Assembly: GCA_963555705.1 (NCBI GenBank)
Contig: OY743184.1
Location: 23,410,859 to 23,474,858, forward strand
Direction of reading: 5' to 3'
Origin: Ligustrum vulgare
Lineage: Eukaryota > Streptophyta > Magnoliopsida > Lamiales > Oleaceae
Length of the DNA: 64,000 bases
The number at the start of each line of letters is the position of its first letter. Within the stretch, counting starts at the first letter, position 1. The translations under genes and the position numbers were made by a program. The notes below the pieces were generated by a model, which saw only the letters and a list, made by a program, of their open reading frames with translations, was not told the origin of the DNA and searched no databases. Below are positions 12,291 through 23,897 of this stretch, piece after piece.

Positions 12291-14849
12291 TGCAAATTTT
12301 TATCACCATACGTCCACAACATATCCATAAGTTAGTAGTGACTAATGAAATTCATTTACCAAAGTCTAATTCATTGACAGTATGCATTTTATTTTCTTTT
12401 CTTCTTTTACGGTTTTCTTTTGTTCGATTGTTAAAATACTATTTCGAACTATATAGCATGTGGATAGGAAATGGCATATCAAATGTTATGAAATTCTGAA
12501 TGAAATGTGTAATTCCATTGATTATAACGATCAAGAGGTTATATTTTCAATTTCGGCTTCCTCTCCTTTAGAACCCATCTATAGACTACAGCAGATTGAA
12601 GTTACAAGAATTCCATTACCGTTAAGTTGTTAGAAGACTGAAGTTATAATTTACAAAACAGAGTTCCATTAACCCATTTTGGTATTTTGCTGCTTTACAA
12701 GTTACAACCACAAAAACGAAACAAAATCGAACAAGAACAATAATAAACCACAATTTTGGAAGTGAACTAAAAAAATCGAACAATTGTTATGATTAATATA
12801 GTTTGTGTTATAACTTTTCAAGGACACAATCGTTGATCAATATATAATACATTTTACATACAAAAACACACCTAAATTACAAACCCAACAAATAAGTATG
12901 GAACAAGGATTACATCCCCAGCCAATCCTCCAACAAAATCGCCAGTGCCACTACTTCCACACTTTCATCGAAATTGCACATAGCTCAAACACTAAAAAGG
13001 AAGATCTCAAAAATCAATAGCAGTATCGTATCATTTTTTTCTACTTTAATGTCACTTTTCCAATTTTTACAATATCCCTCATTGACTACTATAACTTGAC
13101 AAATTACACAAATTCACAAACAAAATAGTCGATAGATTAAAAACCACATTCCAAGAAAACTATATATCTACGGAATAAAAATAGTTTACAACAAGTGAAT
13201 AACTGTATACTGAATTTTTTAGCAACTTTAGGATTGTGTTCTTCGTCTTCAAATAATTCACCAAAGTCCTTTTACACAACAAATCTTCAAGTGATCGGGT
13301 CAATGTCATTTTCAAATGAATCATCAACTCTAGCACAGAGAAAAGAGTACTCAGATTTAATCCAGTGATGAAAAGTGAACTTTGTCTATTCGTGTCTTTA
13401 GACAACCCCTCTTGAATTCAATTTCTCCAAATTATGGTCCCTACTTTCCATTTTATCAATTTTGAGAGTATTAGAAACAAACCTCAAACGATTTTTCATA
13501 GCAAGAAACAATTTGTTATCAAGGATTGAAGTTGGACTCATAGATGCAGAGAAGCAAATATACCCGTTGAGACAAAAACCATTGAACAACCTAGGAGAAA
13601 TAAAATATTCGGAACTTAGGAAATTGTACTGAGCCATTTCAACTATGATTTCCTCTAATTTCTCAATATCATTTTCTCTGCGGTAATCTACAAATGTAAA
13701 AATAGAACACTTTAAACTTTCCAATTTATAAAAAGCATCCCTTAATTTAACACACGGGTATATATATATAGAGAGTACACACCTGAAATTGTCCAAAGGA
13801 GGAACCGCTAGAAAATCTTAGTTTCAAGGTCTAAAACTCCTTGAAAAACATGAATTTCTTGGTGAAATATCAGTTGACTGTGCATCAAGGGCATACTACA
13901 TACATACATGATACACAAATTTAAATTTAATCTAAACAAAAACTAAAAACGAAAATTCAAAATCAGACAATCAGTAAACTAATCAAAGTATCAAACTGGA
14001 CTTGGAACTTGGAAGTGGGTAATTTACCAAATGTTACCAGGCAGCCGGTAGGCACCAGCCACCAGCAATCAGGGGCGATGGGAGGTGCTGGTGGAGGCTG
14101 GAGCAAGCACGGCATGTAGTAGCCAGAAGAGAAGCGCTTCGCAACGCAGGAGTGAGGAGTAGACGACGGTCGGACGGTGAGCGGGCCAGCAACTAGGGTT
14201 TGTAGAATGTTAGGTGGAGTTTTTCTCAGGTGACTGGAGAGCTGAGCGAGAGCGAGACTGAGGATGAGATGTGGTTGCTGGACACACAGAATGCTGGACG
14301 TTGTTGGCCGGTGTTGGACGTTGTTGGTGTTAGGTTAGAATAAATTGGTTTGAGAAATGAGAATTAAACTTGGGTTGAGCAGCGGCGGTCGGGTTTGATA
14401 AATGAAATTTGGATTATTTCATTTTTTAAAAATTTTGTAGGTTAAAATTTATTCCTAAGAAAAATTATTTTTGTGAGAAAAAAGAAATTTCACCTACAAA
14501 TTTAATTTTATAGGCAGAATTTTGTAGGCTTAGTATACATATATTTGGTGTTATTTTGTTGCCCCTACAAAAATCTCATTTTGTGGAGAAAATAATTTTA
14601 TATATAAATCTCATTTTATATGCGCATTATTTGTAGAGAAAGCAAAATTTTCTTGTAGTGATAAAGCATTTAAATAAACACAAAATTCATACATAGATGT
14701 CAAAATTCATACATAGATGTTTGGGCAGTGAGAGTTTTAAATGTCACTAAATTATAAATAAATTATATTTTTATTTTCTTTTGTATGGATATAATAATTT
14801 GTGACATTTGGAACAATCATAAAATTTAGTAATGATTCTAAATGTCACT
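12291..14849. other. CACTA right-hand region without an identified gene
   Basis: Contains two minus-strand frames (13160-13405 and 13398-13796) that look protein-like but match nothing I recognise, and a GC-richer block at 14030-14330. As this lies upstream of the transposase it may hold its promoter and a non-coding first exon, or captured host DNA. Confidence 0.35.
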
Positions 14850-15130
14850 AAAATTTGGCAACGTTTTTAAAAACGTTGCAATAGGTTGCCTATTGCAACG
14901 TTGCCTATTGCAACGTTTAGCCTATTGCAATGTTTTTAAAATGTTGCCAAAACTTAATTTGAGTGTTGCAAAAATTCCAACTTATCGCAACACTTTTTAA
15001 ATGTTGCAAAAAGGGATAAATCTCAAATATTTATATCAAATGCAACATTCACTTACAAAATGTTGCGGTAGACCACTTTTAGCAACATTCAATTAGCAAA
15101 TGTTGTCATTTAAATGTTGCAAAAGCCCAT
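14850..15130. repeat. Right subterminal repeat array of the CACTA element
   Basis: Repeated TTGCAACGTT, AATGTTGC and GCAACATT motifs, shorter and less regular than the left array and in mixed orientation. They end just inside the right inverted repeat. Confidence 0.8.
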
Positions 15131-15146
15131 TTTTGTAGTAGTGATA

Positions 15147-15276
15147 TTGTGTTTGAGTAAGTGGATTATTCCTCTATTTTGAGAGAAATTTATAATGTTG
15201 TTTGGTCTTGTAACTAAGAAATTTTGGAACTATGATTTGTGGCATATATTTTATTTTATAAGTCCAAATTACAAGG
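15147..15276 (+). other. Outer chromovirus remnant between two insertions
   Basis: Defined by the ATA duplication of the CACTA on the left and the GAGAC duplication (15277-15281) of the next element on the right. No coding potential. Confidence 0.6.
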
Positions 15277-15281
15277 GAGAC

Positions 15282-16075
15282 TGATGAGATTCGAAGCGCG
15301 GAAGAAACGCCGGAAAGTTCCGAACTCAGGTTGTGGTTGGACAGATGAATCATGACCCGATATTCACGACGCGATGGCTCGATGATACGAAATAAAGAAC
15401 CACGACTTCCGAAACGCCACAAGGATTTGCCCAATCTCCTTAATAAGTCTCTGATTTAAACGCCACAAATATTCTAGCAAATATTTGATAAGTTCGATAT
15501 TTGAACGCCACAAGAAATATTCTTGATAAGTTCCAAAAACATAGGAATCCACCTATAACTTTTATTGAATCCTCAATAAAAACTGTTTATATTCAAAATC
15601 GAAGTCTCAAGTCTGAATTACAATGAATGGAAAAATCGTATAAATAAGCAAAATAAAACCCTAGTTGCTAATCTACTCAAAATAGAATTTTAATTAGACT
15701 AAAATAACTAAAACTGATAAGGAAATAAAATAATGCGAAATCTGGAAAAATCTGATCCGTTAAGCAGTTACGGACGTAAAGATGACACTTACGGCCGTAA
15801 GTGTGTTTCTGTTTAAGGTTACGGCCGTGATCCTTTATTTACGGCCGTAAATCGAAAATCTTGAAATTCTGCATTTTATCCCGAGGGGAGGTTACGGCCG
15901 TGACATATGTTGGTTACGGCCGTGAAAGCACTTCTGCATAATTTTTGGTTCCTTTCGACACGGTTTGATCTTCAAAGCTCGTCGAACCTGCTGAAATCTT
16001 GTTTTGGCTTGAATATTTAAATTTTCCCGTCAAGCCTGCTATGACTCCGATTGTCGAGGGTCCTGGATCACATCA
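15282..16075 (-). repeat. 3' LTR of the small LTR element
   Basis: 794 bases. It contains five copies of TTACGGCCGT plus one variant between 15767 and 15925, two of them inside longer perfect palindromes (15785-15804 and 15837-15852). Confidence 0.9.
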
Positions 16076-17087
16076 TACCCTCCTTCTTTAGGATGATTCG
16101 TCCCGAATCATAGCTTTGTTCCTGTTGTTTCACTTCACCTCTTGGATCAAACGGGAAATTTCTCCTGCCATTGCACATGATCAACCAAAAATATTCTGCA
16201 ACGGGGGTCACGTGAATGACTTGAAGTTGAAACACCTTTGGACATTGGTGGTGTTGCCCAATTTTCCACGTACCATTAACCTGCAAGAAAGAATTAAATA
16301 GAACGAGGAGGGAAATGTTAGGTTCATGAGGTACAAGGTATGAATCCTTGTATTCATGAATTATCACCGTCAATTCCTCTTTTGGAACCACGAGGCCCTT
16401 CTCTTCACCTCGTTCTTCCTTTGAAAGTTCTCGTTTATTCCCCTCTACTTCTTTTCTCTCAAGCACCTCTTTAATTTTTTTACTTTCAAATTCAACCACA
16501 TCTTCTACCTCCACATTCGTATCACCATGTTCCCACACTACCTCATCACTATCCAAATGTGGATCTACCAATTCAAAACCCAAATTTTGAACTTCTACCC
16601 CAACTTCTAATTCCTCATCAAATTTTGGAGTTTGTTCACCTAACTCCACATTTTCAACTCCTACCACAAAGTTCAGGGTCTCTTCAACTAATTCATGTCT
16701 CGAGCCTCCCTCCTTCTTTTCAACTTTCATATCCCGAGGCTCAACATGATTTTCACTCTCTTTTAACCATCTAATTACCGTCTTTCGTTTCTCCTCCTTC
16801 TTTCGCAATTTAGCCAAATATTTTCTTTCTGCCTCCCGTTCACACCTCAATCTTTCTTCATAAATTTCTTTTTGAATTTTCAAAATTGCTTTTGGATCAA
16901 TCTCGGCTCCTCTCTTAACCCCGATTCCATCCCTAGGTTTAGGATCACGCCTAAAATCACTACGATTTGCTTGAGATCGCCCCTTTTTCAATTTCCCTTC
17001 TCTTTCATCTAGTTTATCCAACCTCATCAAAGCTTCATTCAAAAATCTCCACATACGATCTTTGAAGTTTTCATGGGAATTGGACAT
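16068..17087 (-). CDS. Charged, gag-position protein of the small LTR element, 339 aa
   Basis: Start chosen at the ATG of MSNSHENFKDRMWRF. An upstream in-frame ATG would add 21 hydrophobic residues with no similarity to the rest. Residues 1-45 resemble a short helical segment. Residues 45-110 are very basic and coiled-coil-like (repeated ERLRCEREAERKYLAKLRKKEEKRK). Residues 115-230 are Glu/Val-rich and acidic. The C-terminus reads FPFDPRGEVKQQEQSYDSGRI and the stop falls just inside the LTR. There is no zinc knuckle, protease, polymerase or integrase motif. The frame is open over 340 codons despite LTR decay, so it may be, or recently was, selected. I do not recognise the family. By position it would be a gag-like or accessory protein, which is an inference. 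Confidence 0.55.
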   Translation of the reverse strand: MSNSHENFKDRMWRFLNEALMRLDKLDEREGKLKKGRSQANRSDFRRDPKPRDGIGVKRGAEIDPKAILKIQKEIYEERLRCEREAERKYLAKLRKKEEKRKTVIRWLKESENHVEPRDMKVEKKEGGSRHELVEETLNFVVGVENVELGEQTPKFDEELEVGVEVQNLGFELVDPHLDSDEVVWEHGDTNVEVEDVVEFESKKIKEVLERKEVEGNKRELSKEERGEEKGLVVPKEELTVIIHEYKDSYLVPHEPNISLLVLFNSFLQVNGTWKIGQHHQCPKVFQLQVIHVTPVAEYFWLIMCNGRRNFPFDPRGEVKQQEQSYDSGRIILKKEGMM

Positions 17088-17484
17088 TGTGAAATTTATG
17101 TGGAAGGACACTGAAAAAGAATAATGAAAACAAATGATCAAGAAATTCAAGAAAGTGGTTCTTGAATGGACTCTTTTTTTTTTTTTTTAATTTTAGGATG
17201 AATTTTCGGAATAAATAAAATAATAAAATAATTTTTTTTTTAAATCCGAAAATTCGACAACGAACACGACAGAACAAACGGAACTTAATTCGGATAAGAA
17301 TTAAGCAAAACAAACACTTTTGAATTTTGTTGGATTTTTATATGGATCAAACAAAGAAAAAATTTACTGGCACGAAGAATACTCAAGAAAAGAAATACTT
17401 AACAACAAGATATGGATAATTCTTATGGCAGACTCGATGATAAATATAAGAATTAAACTGGATAGAATAAAAAACCTGAATTCA

Positions 17485-17503
17485 GAGTCCAGCTCTGATA
17501 CCA
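17485..17503 (-). other. Primer-binding site, initiator-Met tRNA type
   Basis: The reverse complement reads TCTGGTATCAGAGCTGGAC, containing the exact TGGTATCAGAGC primer match, immediately inside the right LTR. Confidence 0.85.
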
Positions 17504-17505
17504 GA

Positions 17506-18299
17506 TGATGAGATTCGAAGTGCGGAAGAAACGCCAGAAAGTTCCGAATTCAGGTTGTGGTTGGACAGATGAATCATGACCCGATATTCACTACGCGATA
17601 GCTCGACGATACAGAATAAAGAACCACGACTTTCGAAACGCCACAAGGATTTGTCCAATCTCCTTGATAAGTCTCTGATTTAAACGCCACAAATATTCTA
17701 GCAAATATTTGATAAGTTCGATATTTGAACGCCACAAGAAATATTCTTGATAAGTTCGAAAAACATAGGAATCCACCTATAACATTTATTGAATCCTCAA
17801 TAAAAACTGTTTATATTCAAAATCGAAGTCTCAAGTCTGAATTACAATGAATGGAAAAATCGTATAAATAAGCAAAATAAAACCCTAGTTGCTAATCTAC
17901 TCAAAATAGAATTCTAATTAGACTAAAATAACTAAAACTGATAAGGAAATAAAATAATGCGAAATCTGGAAAAATCTGATTCGTTAAGCAGTTACGGCTG
18001 TAAAGATGACACTTACGGCCGTAAGTGTGTTTCTGTTTAAGGTTACGGCCGTGATCCCTTATTTACGGCCGTAAATCGAAAATCTTGAAATTCTGCATTT
18101 TATCCCGACGGGAGGTTACGGCCGTGACATATGTTGGTTACGGCCGTGAAAGCACTTCTGCATAATTTTTGGTTCCTTTCGACACGGTTTGATCTTCAAA
18201 GCTCGTCGAACCTGCTGAAATCTTGTTTTAGCTTGAATATTTAAATTTTCCCGTCAAGCCTGCTATGACTCCGATTGTCGAGGGTCCTGGATCACATCA
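17506..18299 (-). repeat. 5' LTR of the small LTR element
   Basis: 794 bases, the same length as the other LTR and with the same series of ACGGCCGT palindromes (18000-18150). TSD GAGAC follows at 18300-18304. Confidence 0.9.
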
Positions 18300-18304
18300 G
18301 AGAC

Positions 18305-20218
18305 TCTGCCTAGAATTTTCTCATTTTGAGTTAAGAGCTTAGTGCGGTAAGCAACCCACTAAGGGAATTGAGGTTAGGCTTGCAAGTTCATTTACACCAC
18401 AAGCAAGATTTAGTAAATGATAAAAAAGGGATAATGACTCTTGAGATATTTTTTTGGCTTCTTCGAAGTATAATCATTTTTGTAATGGATATAGTTCTAT
18501 TGAAACGCTCTCCTTGTTTCACAATTTCAAAAACAAGATGATGTGTACAACTACTGGGATATCAAGGTATACATGAAGTTATGTGATGACTTGATTCATA
18601 CATTGGGAAATGTCAAGTTATATTTTGAAAGATGAGTGAGACAAATATTATGGTGTTATTGGGAAGAATCTTAATTATTCTTGGGAACGAATTGATTATT
18701 AGTATGAAATAATCACTTATATTGGAGAATATTCGAACCTATGATGGTATGCGATATTACTGGAAGTTGATCTGGTAGATGATGTATTAAAGATTTGGTT
18801 ATTTACAAGTAATATGATTATTTGGAAAAGTCAGTTATCATGAATGAGAGATATTGGAAGTATTTTATAGTTAGATGCCCTTAAAGGAGTAACCATTTAT
18901 TCAAAGTGAGAAATTGGGGACATGTGATTGAATGTTTGGAATTATGTGAGATAATGATGATTGTCATAAGGTCGTTTGAATATATAAGGTACAAGAGATA
19001 ATTATAAGGAATAATGTGATTGTTCTTATGGTGAGAACTAAAAGTGATGATGTATTGCGATTATGAAATAAGTTGACCTTCCATGAATAAGTTATGCGGT
19101 ATTTCGCCTAAGTGGAATTCGAAGAAAGATGGGACTCAGTCATGGAAAATGAATCAGGGTTTCCTCATGATCAATGAATGATTCACTGATGTACATTAAG
19201 TTTTCATTTATGATACTAGAAGATCATGAGAGAAATTGTAGGATGAAATTGATGAAAGAAATTTTACCAGGTCCTAAATTTGTACAAGTGTTGCAGAAAT
19301 GATGCATTTGATCGAAGGAAAGTTTATGATAAAATCATACATTGAAATTCTGGAAATTGTTACTAATAGTATCTTGGTTCGAAAATAAGAAATGAAATTT
19401 TATGTAATTGTTCTTGTGGATAGAATTGGTGGAAAATGGGGATCAGACTTCACAGTGATGACTTATTATGGAGTAGTGTGCAGAAAGAGTGACACATGGT
19501 AGAATTCAAGATTTATTTAGTCTGAGAGATTGATATATAATCTTAGTGAGCAGATTGACGTATAAGGTTCATGTGATAAATATGATAGTTATTATATTGT
19601 AATCTTAGAGAGATTGATATGATTATTTGAGGTCATATGATACGATGATAACCGATATGTTACATGATTACTACAAGATATGGTGACTAGACGGTTAATG
19701 GATGTTATGATTATCCCGTGAATGAATTATGTGAATATATTGAGTCAATTGATCTTATCTTGATGATTTATTGAATTATGGTGAAATATTACCTACGATT
19801 GAGAATCTTCATTTTAAGTCATAAGATATATGGATTTATTTAAGATTTTGGTGATGCAGTTTCGATTACTTATTATCAGTTGTGCTTTTGATGTGAGCAA
19901 AGTATTTGCTACGATAATGGAAAACCTGAAAAGATCAGTTGTGTGACTTTTACTTATAATGAGATTGTATCTTTGGGTTAAGTAAACTTGATGAGGAATC
20001 CTATGTGATTCACAGAAGTCTTATTTAATGGTGATGACTTAATCAGAGTATTGTTCATAGTGTGACATGAATTGAAGTTTTGGGAGAATAGGGAAAATTG
20101 TATCTTCAGCTTCAGATTGGGAAGTTGGTGAGGTTTCTTAGATTTGATAATATCATATCTGATCCTTATGACGATACTTCAAATTAGTACATTAGTCCTC
20201 AGCTGGAGTGAGTATGTG
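18305..20218 (+). other. Outer chromovirus internal remnant, non-coding
   Basis: About 1.9 kb of purine-rich sequence dominated by GATTATG/TGATGA-like words, with stops in every frame. I found no reverse transcriptase, RNase H or protease motif where an autonomous chromovirus should have them. Confidence 0.5.
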
Positions 20219-20612
20219 ATACCAAGTAGGGATGGACGTGGTTCGGTTTGGTTCTGGTTCTAGAAGAACCAAATCAAACCATAAACCGATGGTTTTTTAC
20301 TAATGGAACCAATTGGTTTTTTTAAAGATATGGAACCAAACCGAAACCAAACCACTCGGTTTTGCTTTGGTCTGATTTCGTTCTGGGACCATTACTTGAA
20401 TTTTTAAATAATAAATGTAAATTAAAACCTGTTTATATCCAATTCTTCATTAGAATCCATCTACATCATTACTAAATAGAAAATGAAATATTTAGTTAAC
20501 AAAACAAAAATTTAGAAAAAGTAACATGTTATTCTAAGTCAAAGAAGAATAAACTAACCTAAAGGAAGCTCGTCGACCCATTGAAACTTAGAGAATCGAA
20601 CATAAAGGTCGT

Positions 20613-22081
20613 TGTTCGCTACAAACACACCGCAAGTGCACGAGTCGCATACAAGTGATAGTGGACTAATTGAGTCCGGTTTATCGATCCCACAAGGATT
20701 GTCTATTTCAACTACACTCTAGTATAATTAATTTTAACAAGAAACACACACAATAAAAGTTTGTTTTGGGAAACTTTTAGTACTAGAATTAAAGTTACAA
20801 TTATAAATAAATAACTAGAAAAATGGTGATGAATAGATGATAAAGGAGTGTTGGGATTCTTGATTCCACTTGACCATTACCTAATTGAATTATCAACAAG
20901 CAAATAGAAATGCAATTCATTAATCATGTTAGACCCGATTTTCCAAGCTTAACCAATTACCTCTCTCGAGTGAAATCAACCCTAACTAGTGGCATTAACC
21001 TACTATATCTCTATGTCGATTAAAAACACACCAATTGCATTAAACCTATGTGAAAATAACTCAATGGGTCATCTAGAGTTTTAGGTATATCTCTATCCTA
21101 AACAAGAACCTAGAGCAAATATTGTATCGATCTAGAATACACAACAATTTCTTAATAATTGCACATTCCATGAAACCTAAGCATAAATGTGGCCACAATA
21201 AATGCTAGTCAATAAATACAACAATAAATGCACAAGATAATAAAAAGCTTAAATTCTTAATACAAGCATTAAAATCAACTAAGCTAGGTCAAGTTTCATC
21301 AACATCCCAACACAAAATAGTTTAGCCCATAGTGAAATAACAATAAAACTCAAGAATTAAATACATCATTTCAACTATGAAGTAAAATAAATAGAGAAAT
21401 ATGAAGATTAAGCAAAAACACTTCCCTTCACCAATGATTCTTGCTTCAAAATATCACTATTCTTCCACAATAATGTTGGTATTTCTCCCCTTAATCAATA
21501 TTCATCAACTAAACTATACAAAATCAAGAGAAATTACAAGAGGAAATTGAATGAAAATGAAGAACAAAAGAGAGAAAAGAAAAGCTAGGGTTTTTTCTTG
21601 CTTCCAAAGAGGGAAAAGTCCTTCAAATTTTTTCCAAAACTACCTCAAAAACACCCAAAATTCGTAAGATCCGCGTCCTTCAACATCTGGGCCGAATCGG
21701 GTCGCACCGGGTCGGCCCAGATTTTCGCTTCATTTTATGACCACGCGATCGCATGGTTGACTTGCTCGCGATCGCATGGTTGGCATTATAAGTCTCGGGT
21801 TGGATTTTTGCTTGACTTCGCGAACGCGACTTGAGCATTACCACGCGATCGCGTGGTTGCAGCTTGGTCCTCTAATTTTGACTCTTTGATGGATTTGACT
21901 CTTTTCTCCTCAATTTCTTCAAGTATTCATCAATTTAGCTTCTTTCTTGTGTTTTCTCCATGAAGTTGATTGGTAAACCTATTTAACCACAAAATATGCA
22001 CAATTAAGTAGGTATTTGTCCAAATTACTCAAAAAGTATTACCAAAAATATATGAAATATGCATGTAAAATGCACTCAACA
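20613..22081 (-). repeat. 3' LTR of the Athila element
   Basis: 1469 bases. It is longer than the other LTR by a segment near 21770-21850 lying between repeated CGCGATCGC motifs. Confidence 0.93.
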
Positions 22082-22098
22082 AATACCCCCAAACTTAA
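22082..22098 (-). other. Polypurine tract of the Athila element
   Basis: On the minus strand AAGTTTGGGGGTATT abuts the LTR start TGTTGAGTG. Confidence 0.8.
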
Positions 22099-23897
22099 AC
22101 TCTTGCTCGTCCTGAGCAAGAATATTTACATGCATCTACAAAAAGTGACAATATGATGAACAATGCTAGATGCTTGCAATCTTCCATGAGTGTGAAATTG
22201 CATAATTAATTCACAATTATGTTCCCAAATAATGCTAAAAAAATGAGTTTGGCTTATCCGATGTTTGATCGGTGCTTGTGTGCATAGCCGCTGTCAATCG
22301 TCAAAAAGATTCAAGAATGTTGATGAGTAAAGAGGTTTCAAGTCAAAACTATCCCACCATTAGTGGTCAATTCTTCCCTTTCCCACTCGTGACATTCATC
22401 CTCCAATGAATAATTTTCTTTCCACTCCCGGGATGCAATTCTAGAGGGTACTTCTCAAATCACTCTTTCTTTTTCCACTAAAGCATGGGTGTGTTTTACC
22501 GACAATCTCAACAACCTAGAAATGCAGTGACTCTCCACTAATGCGTGCTTCGACATTCAAGTTTATACCAAGCAATTCAAACCCACTATTCATCTAAGCC
22601 CTTATGCAAGTACAAATGCATGATTTCTAACAACTAACATGATGTTTGCTCGTGACTTCCCCACTCCCTTAAGCTTTCTAATTGACCCATGTAGCGAGCT
22701 TTAGGTCGGAAGCTCCCCGATTTTTTAGATCAAAGGGTACCAGGTTTCAAAATACCCCTACGGACTTATTAACTCGAGTCAAAAAGGCTACGAAGTGGGG
22801 TAGACTTATTAAGCGAATGCAATGATAATGTGCTTTTTTTTTTTTTTTTTATGTGTGTGTGTGAGTACCCTACTCATTAAGCTTTCTAATTGACCCATAT
22901 AGCGAGCTTTCGGCCGGTGACTCCCAAGTTTCAAACTTAAGGCACCAAGTTTCAAGATACTCCTACGGGCTTAATAACTCGAGTCAAAAAGGCTTCGAGA
23001 TAGGGCAATGCAATGCAAAAAAAAATTAAAATGGGCTTAGAACTCTAGTATACGGTCATCACTTAGCTTATACTTGGCGAAATACACTCCACACAAAATT
23101 TACTTCCACATGCATGGAATCACCACACGTCTAGGCCGTCTCCTTTACCGGGTCGACCACCCCCAAACTTGTCTTACATTAGGGTCAAGAGATTTAGAGT
23201 ATTAGGAAATATTTGATAGGTTGATACAAATAAACAATACAAGCTCACAACCTTATTCGTCTACTCCATTAACCTCTTCGCCCTTCAACAATTCCCAAAC
23301 TCACCGACAATTGAACATGACTATTGTGCTCAATGTACATATGATCTTACATGGATAAGCATTTAAAGAAAGTGGCACAAGTAGCATATTTGGTCATAAC
23401 TCATGAATTAACAACAATTTCAAACATCAAAGTCTTATAAGCCGGCAAGGCTATCTAGCATATCAATATTCTCAACAAAATAAACAATTTCAAACCATCA
23501 AGACATCAAGGGCCGGCAAGGCAATGTAAAATGTTCATAAAGCACATGATCCCAATACCCCCAAACTGAAATCAAACATTGTCCTCAATGTTGACAATGA
23601 CATAATAACAAGAAAGGAATGGGTGATGGAACTTCCCCGGATTGATGCGTGTATGATGTTCCAAATTGACCTAAGCTTTGATTCTCTTGATACGCCAATC
23701 TCCCCCAAACTTGTTGAGGACAAGGTTGCTTAGGATTTCAAAAAGAATTTCGAACCTACAAAAGTTGGTGATTAACCAAGTTAGAGATAATAGAAATGCA
23801 ATAAGTAAATATCAACAAGTAATTAAAAAGAGTAGAAATTTGGGTTGCCTCCCAAAAAGCGCTTGGTTAAAGTCGTAAGCTCGACTTTTTGATACAA
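22099..23897 (-). other. Athila region between integrase and 3' LTR, no env ORF, repeated modules
   Basis: The 1.8 kb where Athila elements may carry an env-like gene has no long ORF. It contains a diverged tandem duplication of about 190 bases (22670-22810 and 22870-23010, both with TTAAGCTTTCTAATTGACCC and AACTCGAGTCAAAAAGGCT). It also has three extra polypurine-like blocks (23157, 23556, 23700), each near a small inverted repeat. Near 23850 stands the GGTTGCCTCCCAAAAAGCGC block often seen downstream of integrase in this lineage. Confidence 0.65.

Larger units (their letters stand above)
4195..15143 (-). mobile_element. CACTA (En/Spm) DNA transposon, near full length
   Basis: The element begins CACTACAACAAAAATAG and ends CCCATTTTTGTAGTAGTG, which are imperfect terminal inverted repeats with the diagnostic CACTA end. 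It is flanked by a perfect 3-bp target duplication, ATA (4192-4194 and 15144-15146), as expected for this superfamily. Both ends carry subterminal arrays built on TTGCAACGTTT and its complement. Inside, on the minus strand, are a TNP2-type transposase gene (8234-11833) and a second Ptta/En/Spm-type gene (5932-7977). Each is interrupted by a single in-frame stop. It sits in the 5' part of the outer chromovirus. Confidence 0.93.
15282..18299 (-). mobile_element. Small LTR retrotransposon with a single ORF
   Basis: Two 794-bp LTRs (15282-16075 and 17506-18299) begin TGATGAGATTCG and end GGATCACATCA. The element is flanked by a perfect 5-bp duplication, GAGAC (15277-15281 and 18300-18304). The primer-binding site beside the right LTR sets the minus orientation. 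I counted about 19 substitutions between LTRs by eye (about 2.4%). The internal part is only 1.43 kb and has no protease, reverse transcriptase or integrase, so it must be moved by another element. Confidence 0.92.

Noticed and set aside
22099..23897. Env-like gene of the Athila element
   Set aside because: No open frame above about 66 codons and no signal peptide or membrane segment. Only repeats remain.
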